Source: GCA-002731945 sp913047775 (GTDB lineage: Bacteria > Pseudomonadota > Alphaproteobacteria > MED-G09). From it: a DNA stretch of 13,890 nucleotides. The stretch lies in assembly GCA_913047775.1 (NCBI GenBank), contig CAJWUE010000035.1:1-13890 (forward strand). The letters run 5' to 3'. The notes beneath the pieces were generated by a model. That model was given only the letters and a program-made list of their open reading frames with translations, searched no databases and was not told where the DNA came from. Position numbers and translations under genes: made by a program. Below are positions 1-7,782 of this stretch, piece after piece (position 1 is the first letter of the stretch; every line of letters starts with the position of its first letter).

Positions 1-381
1 ATGATAGCCACTGGACTATTTGCAATGGTTTGGGCTTTTTTGCTTTGGGTTGCAGGACGTGCGGCGACCGTTACGCTTGAAAATAATGGTGGAATACTAA
101 TGAAATTAGCTGTTACTGTTTTCGGTTTCGTTGGATTATATCAGTTTAACCTATCAGGAAGTTTTGTTGCTAATAACTTCCAACTTGCGGGTCATTCCTT
201 GGCTGTTCTTAAAGAATCAGGTGCCGAATTATCTTCTAGGGCTGAAGCAATGATAGCAAATACAGGTTCTAGCGTTGATGTCCCAGCATTTTCGTTAATG
301 CCAAATTGGATAGGTATTTTGTTTATTTTGTCAGTAGGTTACTTAGTAATTGGAAGAGTCTGGCTTGGAGGAGATAAATAA
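1..381 (+). CDS. Small multi-pass membrane protein, function unknown (possibly 5' truncated)
   Basis: I do not recognise this protein. The frame is open from the first base of the window to TAA at 379-381 (126 codons). It opens with ATG at base 1, so either this is the true start or the gene continues upstream; its ribosome-binding region cannot be seen. The product is hydrophobic, with likely membrane spans at about residues 3-19, 35-50 and 103-118. Between the last two is a polar stretch (about 51-101) containing the short acidic/serine-rich part of the protein. The C-terminus is short and charged. There is no cysteine, no catalytic-looking motif and no recognisable domain. It is followed by 16 bases of AT-rich DNA and then a decayed receptor gene, so its neighbours do not suggest a role. 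Confidence that it is a real gene is moderate and rests on length, hydrophobic pattern and codon regularity. Confidence 0.6.
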   Translation: MIATGLFAMVWAFLLWVAGRAATVTLENNGGILMKLAVTVFGFVGLYQFNLSGSFVANNFQLAGHSLAVLKESGAELSSRAEAMIANTGSSVDVPAFSLMPNWIGILFILSVGYLVIGRVWLGGDK

Positions 382-397
382 TTATATAATAACTAAT

Positions 398-703
398 AGT
401 TTTAGTGATTTTTATAAATTCTTTGAATTTAAAAATTAGAGAATCATACTCATTAATGGAGCTATCCATCCTATTGATTGTATAAATTTGATTGGAGACG
501 CATCTTTCCTTATCCCTCGAAATGCGCCCGAATATATACTGGGATTTGGTTTCCAATATAATAAGAAAACTAGACAAGGAAAACTATAAATTTTGCCCAA
601 ATATTATGAAGTCGGAGATTTTGAATCGGATCTTCTTAATCTTACTGCCGGTTGTGTTGCTAACACAAATACAGAAGATGCTAGTACAACTATAAGTTAT
701 TAC
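398..703 (+). pseudogene. Decayed 3' remnant of a TonB-dependent receptor gene
   Basis: Reading codons from 491 gives a protein that aligns without gaps to the C-terminal barrel of the intact receptor at 2740-5136. Shared words include PR-APEY-LG-GF-YN, then KY--V-D-E-DLLNL--G-VA and a closing YY. The copy is broken by in-frame stops at 587-589 (inside the alignment) and 704-706, directly after the YY pair; a further TAG lies at 719. The same frame continues upstream to about 398 with a receptor-like segment (SFSDFYKFF) but with another stop at 437. The signal peptide, TonB box, plug and most of the barrel are absent, as are the last roughly 50 codons. The match is about half identical at protein level by eye, so this was a diverged paralogue and not a recent copy of the neighbour. 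The part from 491 is secure; the extension to 398 is weaker. Confidence 0.85.
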
Positions 704-746
704 TAGGTAGCTGTGGAATAGTTCACAACAGTGAATTAATAAAAGA

Positions 747-771
747 GCTGTCTTTTCACAGCCATTTTTTT
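747..771 (+). terminator. Rho-independent terminator, probably of the decayed receptor gene
   Basis: GCTGT (747-751) pairs with ACAGC (758-762) around a six-base loop, and a run of seven T follows at 765-771. A second small perfect hairpin (TTCAC/GTGAA, 722-735) sits just upstream. The position, 43 bases after the end of receptor homology, suggests this was the original gene's terminator. The stem is short, so strength is uncertain. Confidence 0.55.
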
Positions 772-804
772 ATCAAAGAAGTAAAAGCAATTAATAAGAT
801 AATG

Positions 805-832
805 TATAATGAGAATTAATAAGGAAAGGGAG
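805..832 (+). promoter_or_regulatory. Candidate -10 box and ribosome-binding site for the SDR/EthD pair
   Basis: A perfect TATAAT stands at 805-810, 30 bases before the start codon at 841. A purine-rich Shine-Dalgarno stretch with GGGAG at 828-832 lies eight bases before the ATG. No convincing -35 hexamer is seen 16-18 bases upstream of the -10 box, so the promoter call is tentative. The ribosome-binding site supports the start at 841. Confidence 0.4.
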
Positions 833-840
833 TAGATCCA

Positions 841-1755
841 ATGAAGGTATTAATTACGGGTACCACTGGGCATGCTGGTGGGCATGCACTGAATCATTTC
901 ACCAAGGAAGGTCATGAAGTCTATGCACTCGTGCGGCCACATCACATTCCAAATCTTCCGGAACGCGAGCGGGTCCATTGGGTCGCAGGGGATTTTGCCG
1001 ACTCAGAAATTATAAGTGATACCGCACACCAATGTGATGCGGTAGTGCATATTGGTGCGTCGCATGACGATGAACAGGAGCGGCTCGATGCCAATTTCAT
1101 TTCTGCAGTCGCGGCAGCATTTGATAAATCTGGGAAAGTTTTTGTAACGACAAGCGCGAGCGTTGTATACAATGATACGCAAGGAGTGCCGCGTGATGAA
1201 CATGAACCCATCGAAAACCCTCATCCGTTACGTGCCTGGCGAGCACGTCATGACCTCGAGGTTGTTGGACTTTCAGAGCGAGGTATCCGAGGGATAAGCG
1301 TGAGACCGGGGCTTATCTATGGCCATGCCGGAGGTTGGCTTACTGGTCTCATCTTTCGGGCGAAGGAGTCAGGAAAATCTCTCCATATTGGAGAGGGTAC
1401 AAACCTAGTAAGTACTACCCATGTCGATACACTTTCGGATCTTTACCTTAAAGTAGTTACAAATGAGTCTGCTCAAGGAATTTATAATGCTGCCTCTGAT
1501 GAAATAACCTGTAGTAAGGATTATGCAAACCTTATTGCGGACTATTTTGGACCTGATATAGAGGCTGTTTGCTGGCCCCTTGAAGAGGCTCGGAAAGCAC
1601 TTGGCGATCTCGCCGACCTATCCTGTATCGAGTGCATTATATTGTCTGATCGTGCACGCAGCGAACTGGGGTGGCAGCCCATAGCTCCTAGTTTAGCAAC
1701 AGAACTATCAAGGGGTTCGTATCGTGTTGGTCCATTAGATCCCTATTCACACTGA
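841..1755 (+). CDS. Atypical extended-SDR NAD(P)-dependent epimerase/reductase-like protein
   Basis: This 304-residue protein has the fold signature of extended short-chain dehydrogenases. A first beta strand leads into the nucleotide-binding loop G7-T-T-G10-H-A-G13. Arg32 at the end of the second strand hints at NADP preference, and the adenine-contact Asp51 lies in GDFAD. The fourth strand carries VTTSASVVY (residues 102-110) and the substrate-domain entry is RPGLIYG. The usual YxxxK catalytic pair is not present: the aligned place reads W133-R-A-R-H137. The protein may therefore bind a dinucleotide without classical SDR chemistry, as in atypical epimerase/NmrA-like relatives, or use another residue. 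The stop lies nine bases before the EthD gene, so the two are probably co-transcribed. GC content is about 49% in its first 360 bases, against 35-42% in samples of surrounding genes, suggesting separate origin. Substrate unknown. Confidence 0.85.
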   Translation: MKVLITGTTGHAGGHALNHFTKEGHEVYALVRPHHIPNLPERERVHWVAGDFADSEIISDTAHQCDAVVHIGASHDDEQERLDANFISAVAAAFDKSGKVFVTTSASVVYNDTQGVPRDEHEPIENPHPLRAWRARHDLEVVGLSERGIRGISVRPGLIYGHAGGWLTGLIFRAKESGKSLHIGEGTNLVSTTHVDTLSDLYLKVVTNESAQGIYNAASDEITCSKDYANLIADYFGPDIEAVCWPLEEARKALGDLADLSCIECIILSDRARSELGWQPIAPSLATELSRGSYRVGPLDPYSH

Positions 1756-1764
1756 AGACTTTGG

Positions 1765-2460
1765 ATGATTAAAAAAATACAGTTGTTACTTAGCTCCGCA
1801 GAACATCGGAACAGTGATAAGCTCGCCGATCTTCTTGTTAAAGAGTGGGAGGCTGTGAAGCAGGCATTGCCTGGTATCCAGCATCGTCGTGCGATCAGGG
1901 TGCCTGGTGATCCAACCTCAAATGTCCCCCAAGATGGGCAGCCGGACGAGGTATCGGAGCAGCCATCCTTTGATGTAGTATTCGAGCTCCGTGGTGAAGA
2001 AGTACCACTTGAAACGCTTAGTAAGGCGGTAGAAGGTATAGGAGAGAGACTAGCATCGGTGATAGACCAAACAAATTCTGCTGCGCTGGTAGGTACGGAA
2101 CACATGATTGTTCCGGGTGCCCAGCCCTTGTTCCTTAATATGGCGCTTAGGCGACTGCCAAAATGGTCAAAGGAAGAGTGGCATGATCATTGGCTCGGTC
2201 ACCATGCTGCCGAAGTGCGTGAGAATGTTTCTGGTCTCCAGGGCTATCGACAGTTTCACGCCGACGAACTGTCTTCTCGGAAGGCTGCGGAAATGGCAGG
2301 GGTCGCTATCGACGACTTTGAAGGTACTGCTGAGGGATATTACTCTGATATAGACAAATTTCTTGAAACCCTTTCGGATCCTGAAGTCTCAAAGGACTCT
2401 GGATTTATCGATCACGGAAGATCAGTTATGTGGCTTTATTCTCTCACTGAAATGGATTAA
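1765..2460 (+). CDS. EthD-domain protein (dimeric alpha/beta-barrel family)
   Basis: The C-terminal half carries a clear EthD signature. A beta strand (LFLNMALRRL, about 122-131) runs into a helix with the diagnostic W134-S-K-E-E-W139-H-D-H142-W143 pattern, then the G-HH-A-EVRE stretch and GLQGYRQFH (157-165). Residues 1-105 show a weaker strand-helix pattern starting IKKIQLLLSS, so the 231-residue protein may hold two ferredoxin-like halves, about twice a single EthD domain. EthD proteins are small cytoplasmic proteins often found beside oxidative degradation genes; their biochemical role is poorly defined, and no reaction is claimed here. The start at 1765 has only a weak upstream purine run, consistent with translation coupled to the preceding gene nine bases away. 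It shares the higher GC of that gene. Partnership with the upstream SDR-like protein is inferred from spacing and composition. Confidence 0.85.
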   Translation: MIKKIQLLLSSAEHRNSDKLADLLVKEWEAVKQALPGIQHRRAIRVPGDPTSNVPQDGQPDEVSEQPSFDVVFELRGEEVPLETLSKAVEGIGERLASVIDQTNSAALVGTEHMIVPGAQPLFLNMALRRLPKWSKEEWHDHWLGHHAAEVRENVSGLQGYRQFHADELSSRKAAEMAGVAIDDFEGTAEGYYSDIDKFLETLSDPEVSKDSGFIDHGRSVMWLYSLTEMD

Positions 2461-2739
2461 CCAAGTTAATTTACCATCGAGCTCACCCATTCATCATAAG
2501 CAGTGGAAACGGATCGCGAGTATCGATGTATCCTACATTTCCCTGCTAATTGGAGGAAATCTGATCTAATAACCTAAGATATATCTAATAAACTATAACA
2601 AACGTATTCACCTTGAAATTCAGATAGGAAGTGTTACTTGAAAACAATTATAAAAATACAAAAAATTTATTGTATTTAGTATTAAAATAGGGAAAGTTAA
2701 AAAAATAAAAAACTAATTAAAATGATAACGGGGGGTTTT
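2461..2739. other. Intergenic region with a composition break near 2570
   Basis: No gene is recognised. Bases 2461-2570 have about 42% GC by count and hold a short open frame ending near 2569 with no recognisable content. Bases 2571-2700 fall to about 22% GC and look like leader DNA of the downstream receptor. The break may mark the right edge of the SDR/EthD cassette. The receptor promoter must lie in the AT-rich half, but no clear -35/-10 pair can be chosen. Confidence 0.5.
2730..2735 (+). promoter_or_regulatory. Ribosome-binding site deciding the receptor start at 2740
   Basis: Six consecutive G at 2730-2735 sit four bases before ATG 2740. The in-frame ATG at 2722 has no Shine-Dalgarno sequence and lies just upstream of this G run, so the 2740 start is preferred. 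It also gives a cleaner signal peptide. Confidence 0.6.
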
Positions 2740-5136
2740 ATGTCTTATTGGAAATATTTTTTAGTTATTTTTGTAGCTTTCTTTTTGGCTACGACAAATA
2801 ATTCTCAACTACGAGCTCAAGAAGAAGAGAGTTCTTCTAGTTTTGGGATCGAAGAAATTATTGTTACTGCCAGAAAAGTTGAGGAGGCTGCTCAAGAAGT
2901 GCCGGTTGCAATAACGGCTCTAACTGAGGAACTTAATCGTTCAACTATTAGAGATCTTTCTGATTTAAATGGATTTGCACCAAACGTACTTATTTCTGAA
3001 AACGGCTCAAGATCCGGTGGAGCAAGTATTAATATCCGGGGTATCAGCCCGACTCGATCGGATGATAATTCTTTTGATGCCCCAATTGCTGTAATGGTGG
3101 ATGGAATTTATCTAGGATCCTTAGCGGGTCAAATTCTTGAAAACTTCGACATTGAACGAGTTGAAGTTCTTCGTGGACCGCAAGGAACTCTGTTTGGAAA
3201 AAATACTGTCGGTGGTGTTATAAATGTAATTCGTAGCCGACCAACAGGTGAACTGGGTGCCAGACTAAAGGCAACTGTTGGTGATAATGGCTCACAAGAA
3301 CTGAGACTAGTTGTCAATACTCCCGTAACAGATAACCTTGCTGCCAAATTTTTTGCCACAACTATGGAGGATGATGGCTTTTTGTATAATACAACTACGG
3401 GTAATACCATTCCTAGAAAAGATTATACAGCCTACGGCCTAACATTGTTGGCAACCCCTACGGAAAAATTTGAGGCTTTGTTAACGGTAGAGCAATTCGA
3501 TGACAAAAGTCAGCTGGATGCATATCACGCTAACTACAATTTAGCGGTTGGTGTATCATCTGCACCAGGTGATTCTCGTGAGAAAGATCTTTCACTTGGT
3601 TCAATGACTTGTACTATTTACAACACATGTAGAAACAGCATGGATATTCCGAGTACTGCTGAAATGAATACCGAAAATGATGCACGTCTTGAAACCACTG
3701 CTGTCACTCTCAATATGAGCTATGATATAGACGAGAACAGCGCTCTGAGAGCAATAATAGGTTGGCGAGATATGGATGATTATCGCATATATGATTTCGA
3801 CGCATCAGCTGCTCCCTTTATTACAATCGAACGTGAAAATGTTTTTGAGCAAACCAGTGCAGAAATTCGTTATGAGGCACAATGGGAAAAATCATCATTA
3901 ATTGCTGGGGTTTATCTCTGGGAAAGTGAATTTACACAAGATTGGACAACTGGTGGTCAATTCTGGGCTACATTATTTGGTGCAGTAGCACGTAGTCCTG
4001 CTCTTTGGGGGGCTTGCCTAGGAACTAATGGTCTCGATGGTGCATTTGCTCCAATCGCTTGTGATTCAGGTCTTACACATGTACCCGCTCCAGATGATGT
4101 TACTCAGATCCTTTATGAAACTCAAGAAACTACATCAACAGCTATTTTTGCTCAATATGAATACGACGTAACAGACCAGTGGACTGTAACAGCTGGTATT
4201 CGTTGGACTGAAGAAGAAAAGAAGTTTGTTGCTGGTCAATCCTATTTGTCTAATGATGCAAGAGATCGTGAAAGAAACTTCCCTGGTTACGCAACGCTAG
4301 CCCAAACTTGGACAGAAGTTTCTCCTAAAGTTAGTGTCAAATATCAAATCGATGATACATCAATGGTTTATGCATCGTATTCAGAGGGTTTCCATTCTGG
4401 TGGGTTTTTTGGAGTGAACCAAAATATCCGTGACTTTGAAAGAGACCAATATGATCCTGAGTTTGCTAATAACTTTGAGATTGGATACAAAAGTATGCAT
4501 TTAGATGACCGTTTACGGTTAAACTTAACGGCTTTCCATAATGAATTTGAGGATAAGCAGGAATCTTTCGTGAAATTGGATCCGGACACTAAAACTGTGG
4601 CATCCGTTTTCGATAATGCAGCGGAAGTTCTTTATGAAGGTTTTGAAGTTGAAATCTTATACGCCGCCACTGAAGATCTTCGTGTATTCCTCAACTATGG
4701 CTATCTCGATGCATCATATGAAGAATTTGAGACTGATCTCCAACTAGGGGGAGAAGTTCAAATTCAAGATGCGACTCACTTGAAACCAAGAGGCGCTCCA
4801 GAATACACATTGGGAGTTGGCTTTATCTATAACAGACAGGTTGGAAAAGGTGAGCTTGAAATATATACCAAATATCAAAAGGTTGCAGATTATGAAACAG
4901 ACTTACTCAATTTGAGCTCAGGTCGTGTTGCAGGAGGTACAGCTGACGATCTAAGTGCTTCAATTGGTTATTATCAAGATAACTGGTCAATCAGTTTGTT
5001 TGGTAGGAATCTTACTGACGAACGATTCGAATACCCAACTGTTCTTGGCGGTAGCCCTGTTTCTGCGCCCCTATTTAGTGCAGGTACTGTGAATCGTCCC
5101 ATGAGTATGGGAATAGATTTTAGCTACGATTTCTAA
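2740..5136 (+). CDS. TonB-dependent outer-membrane receptor (ligand unknown)
   Basis: This 798-residue protein is a complete TonB-dependent receptor, which imports a scarce ligand through the outer membrane using TonB-ExbBD energy. Residues 1-26 form a signal peptide ending LRA, followed by an acidic/serine linker and the TonB-box-like segment G36-IEEIIVTARK. The plug runs about 50-165, with INIRGI, PIAVMVDGIYLG and the conserved R145-GPQGTLFGKN segment. The rest is a 22-strand-type barrel with typical strand words (TAGIRWTEEEK, YASYSEGFHSGGFF, FEIGYK), and the last residue is Phe, the usual outer-membrane insertion signal. Two cysteine pairs (C291/C297 and C426/C441) fall in loop-like segments and could form disulfides. 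It belongs to the IIVTARK class common in proteobacteria; there is no sequence basis for naming iron, vitamin, sugar or sterol as ligand. A strong terminator follows, so it is probably a single-gene transcript. Confidence 0.95.
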   Translation: MSYWKYFLVIFVAFFLATTNNSQLRAQEEESSSSFGIEEIIVTARKVEEAAQEVPVAITALTEELNRSTIRDLSDLNGFAPNVLISENGSRSGGASINIRGISPTRSDDNSFDAPIAVMVDGIYLGSLAGQILENFDIERVEVLRGPQGTLFGKNTVGGVINVIRSRPTGELGARLKATVGDNGSQELRLVVNTPVTDNLAAKFFATTMEDDGFLYNTTTGNTIPRKDYTAYGLTLLATPTEKFEALLTVEQFDDKSQLDAYHANYNLAVGVSSAPGDSREKDLSLGSMTCTIYNTCRNSMDIPSTAEMNTENDARLETTAVTLNMSYDIDENSALRAIIGWRDMDDYRIYDFDASAAPFITIERENVFEQTSAEIRYEAQWEKSSLIAGVYLWESEFTQDWTTGGQFWATLFGAVARSPALWGACLGTNGLDGAFAPIACDSGLTHVPAPDDVTQILYETQETTSTAIFAQYEYDVTDQWTVTAGIRWTEEEKKFVAGQSYLSNDARDRERNFPGYATLAQTWTEVSPKVSVKYQIDDTSMVYASYSEGFHSGGFFGVNQNIRDFERDQYDPEFANNFEIGYKSMHLDDRLRLNLTAFHNEFEDKQESFVKLDPDTKTVASVFDNAAEVLYEGFEVEILYAATEDLRVFLNYGYLDASYEEFETDLQLGGEVQIQDATHLKPRGAPEYTLGVGFIYNRQVGKGELEIYTKYQKVADYETDLLNLSSGRVAGGTADDLSASIGYYQDNWSISLFGRNLTDERFEYPTVLGGSPVSAPLFSAGTVNRPMSMGIDFSYDF

Positions 5137-5156
5137 ATTTATAAAAAAATATTAAG

Positions 5157-5184
5157 AAAAACCCGGTTATTCCGGGTTTTTTTT
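5157..5184 (+). terminator. Strong Rho-independent terminator after the first receptor
   Basis: AAAAACCCGG (5157-5166) pairs with CCGGGTTTTT (5172-5181) around the loop TTATT, and the T run continues to 5184. It lies 20 bases after the receptor stop and separates the two receptors transcriptionally. The A-rich left side also lets it act, in part, in the opposite direction. Confidence 0.9.
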
Positions 5185-5211
5185 GTTTTACTGGAATGAA
5201 AAAATATTAAT

Positions 5212-5232
5212 AAATCAATAAAGGGTTGATTT
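5212..5232. repeat. Short inverted repeat upstream of the second receptor
   Basis: AAATCAA (5212-5218) and TTGATTT (5226-5232) are perfect inverted copies separated by seven bases, 74-94 bases before the start codon at 5306. It is in the leader and not followed by a T run, so a regulator site is possible. In such AT-rich DNA a seven-base match may also arise by chance. Confidence 0.3.
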
Positions 5233-5305
5233 CTTATTAAATAAAGTTTCAAATAACGCGCATAGATATAGACATTACATTTATTTACACTTTTGGGAGA
5301 ATTTA

Positions 5306-7759
5306 ATGAGTTATATAAGACACCTTTTTACAGGATTTTTGACTGTTATAATGACAGCATCTTTTTTACCACTTTTAGCTGATGAAGGTGATGAAGCAAT
5401 TGAAGTGAGTGAGCTGAAAATTGAAGAAATTATTGTAACTGCTCGAAAGCAGTCAGAGACTCTTCAAGATGTTCCAGTAACAATCGCAGCGATGACAGAA
5501 CAAGATCTTGAGCGCTATAACATTACAACACTAGTCGATGCAGCTAAGATGGTTCCAAACATGAGAATTGCCCATGGTGGTTCAGGTAATGGTTCATCAC
5601 TCGTACTTCGAGGTATTGGTTCAAGCTCTATTTCGGCTGCTTTTGATCACTCTGTCGCAATCAATATTGATGGTGTCGTTGTTAACCGTGGAAGATTTAT
5701 TCATAACTCTTATATGGATATGCAACAATTGGAGGTTCTTAAAGGACCACAATCTCTTTACTTTGGAAAATCTGCAACAGCAGGTGTTGTGTCAATTACT
5801 ACGAACGATCCTGGGGATGAGTTTGAGTTTGAAATCAGTGGAGGTGTCGAGACGGAACATGAAGGTACCTTTGCAGAAATGGTGGTTTCTGGACCTGTGT
5901 CCGATACCTTTGGTGCGAGACTTGCAATCGGTATCACTGAAAACGACGAGATGTGGGAAAATTATTCATATGCAAACGACCCAATGCCGTATGGTAACGG
6001 AACACTACCTTACTTTGGAGATGACTCTCTTAACGCACGTCTAACTTTAGTCTGGAATCCGACAGAGAATTTTGAAGCAAAATTAAAATACACCTATTCG
6101 GAGTACAATAACAATGGTGGTGGAACTGCCTGGACAGAAGAAGTGTGTCCTGAGGGTGCACACCAGCCAACTGGTATTCCTTCTGGAGGTACATTCTTTA
6201 CAACCCGTCAAGGTGCAGATGATTGTACAATTAATGGTAACACTTCAAAGATCAACTTGGAACCTGGCTTGAGAGCAGGACTGCCATATGGCGGTGATGA
6301 CGGAAAACCTTTTCTTGAGCAAGAAACAGATATGGTTGGTCTAACCTTGGTATGGGATATTAATGATCAACTCACACTTACCTCTGTTACTAGTTTAGTA
6401 GAGCTTAATCATGTGGAACTTGATGATTACAGCTACGGTGCCGGTGTTTTCGGCGGGCTACATGCCAACAACTATGAACATACTACCCAAGAGTTTCGAC
6501 TCGGCAGTAACTTCGATGGTAAGGTAAACTTTATGGCTGGTGTATTCTGGCAAGAAATTGAACAACAGTTTGATGCTTATCAGTACGCTTTCAACCTTGC
6601 CGTCATGCCTAACATTTTTGGACCAGCTCTAGCATATTTTGGTGCTTTTGATCCTACTTCGGCACTTGTTGGTCCTGACCCAGCGACAGGTAATATGTAC
6701 GACTATAATAAGGATCACTACCTTGATACTGATGTTTTGTCTGCATTCTTCGCAGTTTACTGGGATCTTAATGATCGAACAGAAGTCACTTTCGGGGCAC
6801 GTTATACTGAGGAAGAAAAGAATGGACGCATAGAAATAGCATATGTTCATGCAGCAGCAGCAGCATTCGGTTTTGGTGGACCACCTGTGATTGGTCCTCT
6901 TGAATTTGAGGATGACAACATCTCTCCTGAAGTTGCAGTGAACTACTATATTAATGATGATGTCAGTGTCTTTGTTGCATATAAAGAAGGTTTCAAATCG
7001 GGTGGTGTTGATAACAGTGCATTGCCTACTGCAGCCCTTAACCCACTTTCGCCGGGTTTCAATGGGTTTGGGTTTCTAATTTATAATTCTGAAGAAGCAG
7101 AAGGATTTGAAGTAGGGGTAAAAGCTAACCTCCTAGATGGGGCAATGCGTTTCAACGCCACGGCATTCTCTTATGAATATTCCGATCTACAAGTACAGTT
7201 GTTCGATTCAACTATTATCCAGTTCAAAACCTTTAATGCTTCTGCACTAGAAACACAGGGTTTTGAATTTGACGTACTTTGGAACACTAATATAGACGGA
7301 CTTACTCTACGTTCAGCATGGGCCTGGACTGATACTTCTTATTCGGAAGACTTCATTACTGCAACAGGTGATAACCTAAAGGGTGAAGATGGTGTCGGTA
7401 GTGCTGATATTGCTGGCTTTGTTGGTCTTTCCTATGATCTACCTCTAACTAGTGGATGGCGTATCAACCTGTCTGCAGATGCACGTCACACTGGTGAATA
7501 CAGCTGGTCAGCGTCGCTTGACCCATTCATGCAGGGGTCTTTCTGGGTTAGTGATGCTGCAATAAGCCTCTATTCTGAAAGCGGTCGTCATGCGTTCAAT
7601 ATTATTGGCCGTAATATTGGTGATGAATACTATATTCTAGGTGGAGGTGCGATACCTGGAAGAATTCCTACAGATAATACATCGGCTAATAGTCTCGATC
7701 AGGCTGCGACTACAAACCTTGGTCGAACTCTTTCATTGCAATATGTTTTCAAAATGTAA
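5306..7759 (+). CDS. TonB-dependent outer-membrane receptor, second of tandem pair (ligand unknown)
   Basis: A complete 817-residue TonB-dependent receptor. GGGAGA at 5295-5300, five bases before the ATG, fixes the start. Residues 1-25 are a signal peptide ending LLA, then an acidic linker. The TonB-box-like segment I39-EEIIVTARK is identical to that of the upstream receptor. The plug (about 50-170) contains LVLRGIGSS, AINIDGVVVNRGR and the R/K-GP segment L145-KGPQSLYFGK. Barrel words include GARYTEEEK and VAYKEGFKSGG. One loop has a lone cysteine pair (C281/C307). Compared with its neighbour the plug has diverged (KSATAGVVSI where the neighbour has KNTVGGVINV), so the ligand probably differs. 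The protein ends YVFKM, so the usual C-terminal aromatic is two residues from the end. A run of five alanines is encoded by a GCA repeat. Ligand cannot be named from sequence. Confidence 0.95.
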   Translation: MSYIRHLFTGFLTVIMTASFLPLLADEGDEAIEVSELKIEEIIVTARKQSETLQDVPVTIAAMTEQDLERYNITTLVDAAKMVPNMRIAHGGSGNGSSLVLRGIGSSSISAAFDHSVAINIDGVVVNRGRFIHNSYMDMQQLEVLKGPQSLYFGKSATAGVVSITTNDPGDEFEFEISGGVETEHEGTFAEMVVSGPVSDTFGARLAIGITENDEMWENYSYANDPMPYGNGTLPYFGDDSLNARLTLVWNPTENFEAKLKYTYSEYNNNGGGTAWTEEVCPEGAHQPTGIPSGGTFFTTRQGADDCTINGNTSKINLEPGLRAGLPYGGDDGKPFLEQETDMVGLTLVWDINDQLTLTSVTSLVELNHVELDDYSYGAGVFGGLHANNYEHTTQEFRLGSNFDGKVNFMAGVFWQEIEQQFDAYQYAFNLAVMPNIFGPALAYFGAFDPTSALVGPDPATGNMYDYNKDHYLDTDVLSAFFAVYWDLNDRTEVTFGARYTEEEKNGRIEIAYVHAAAAAFGFGGPPVIGPLEFEDDNISPEVAVNYYINDDVSVFVAYKEGFKSGGVDNSALPTAALNPLSPGFNGFGFLIYNSEEAEGFEVGVKANLLDGAMRFNATAFSYEYSDLQVQLFDSTIIQFKTFNASALETQGFEFDVLWNTNIDGLTLRSAWAWTDTSYSEDFITATGDNLKGEDGVGSADIAGFVGLSYDLPLTSGWRINLSADARHTGEYSWSASLDPFMQGSFWVSDAAISLYSESGRHAFNIIGRNIGDEYYILGGGAIPGRIPTDNTSANSLDQAATTNLGRTLSLQYVFKM
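6851..6865 (+). repeat. (GCA)5 trinucleotide repeat inside the second receptor
   Basis: Five consecutive GCA triplets encode a penta-alanine run in a loop-like part of the barrel, just after the IEIAYVH strand. Slippage would add or remove alanines without shifting the frame. Confidence 0.85.
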
Positions 7760-7782
7760 AATAATACGAAAGAATAAATCAT

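Noticed and set aside
492..695. A 67-codon open frame beginning ATG at 492 in the region after the first gene.
   Set aside because: It is the +1 frame of the decayed receptor; the receptor frame gives clear homology and this frame gives none.
841..2460. The higher-GC pair considered as a transposon or integron cassette.
   Set aside because: No transposase, integrase, terminal inverted repeat, target duplication or recombination-site sequence was found at either edge.
2363..2569. A 68-codon frame overlapping the end of the EthD gene and extending into the spacer.
   Set aside because: Its first half is the wrong frame of EthD and the tail has no recognisable content or ribosome-binding site.
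2721..2729. AATGATAAC resembling part of a Fur box just before the first receptor.
   Set aside because: Only a partial half-site with no symmetric partner, and it overlaps the ribosome-binding region; not enough to call iron regulation.
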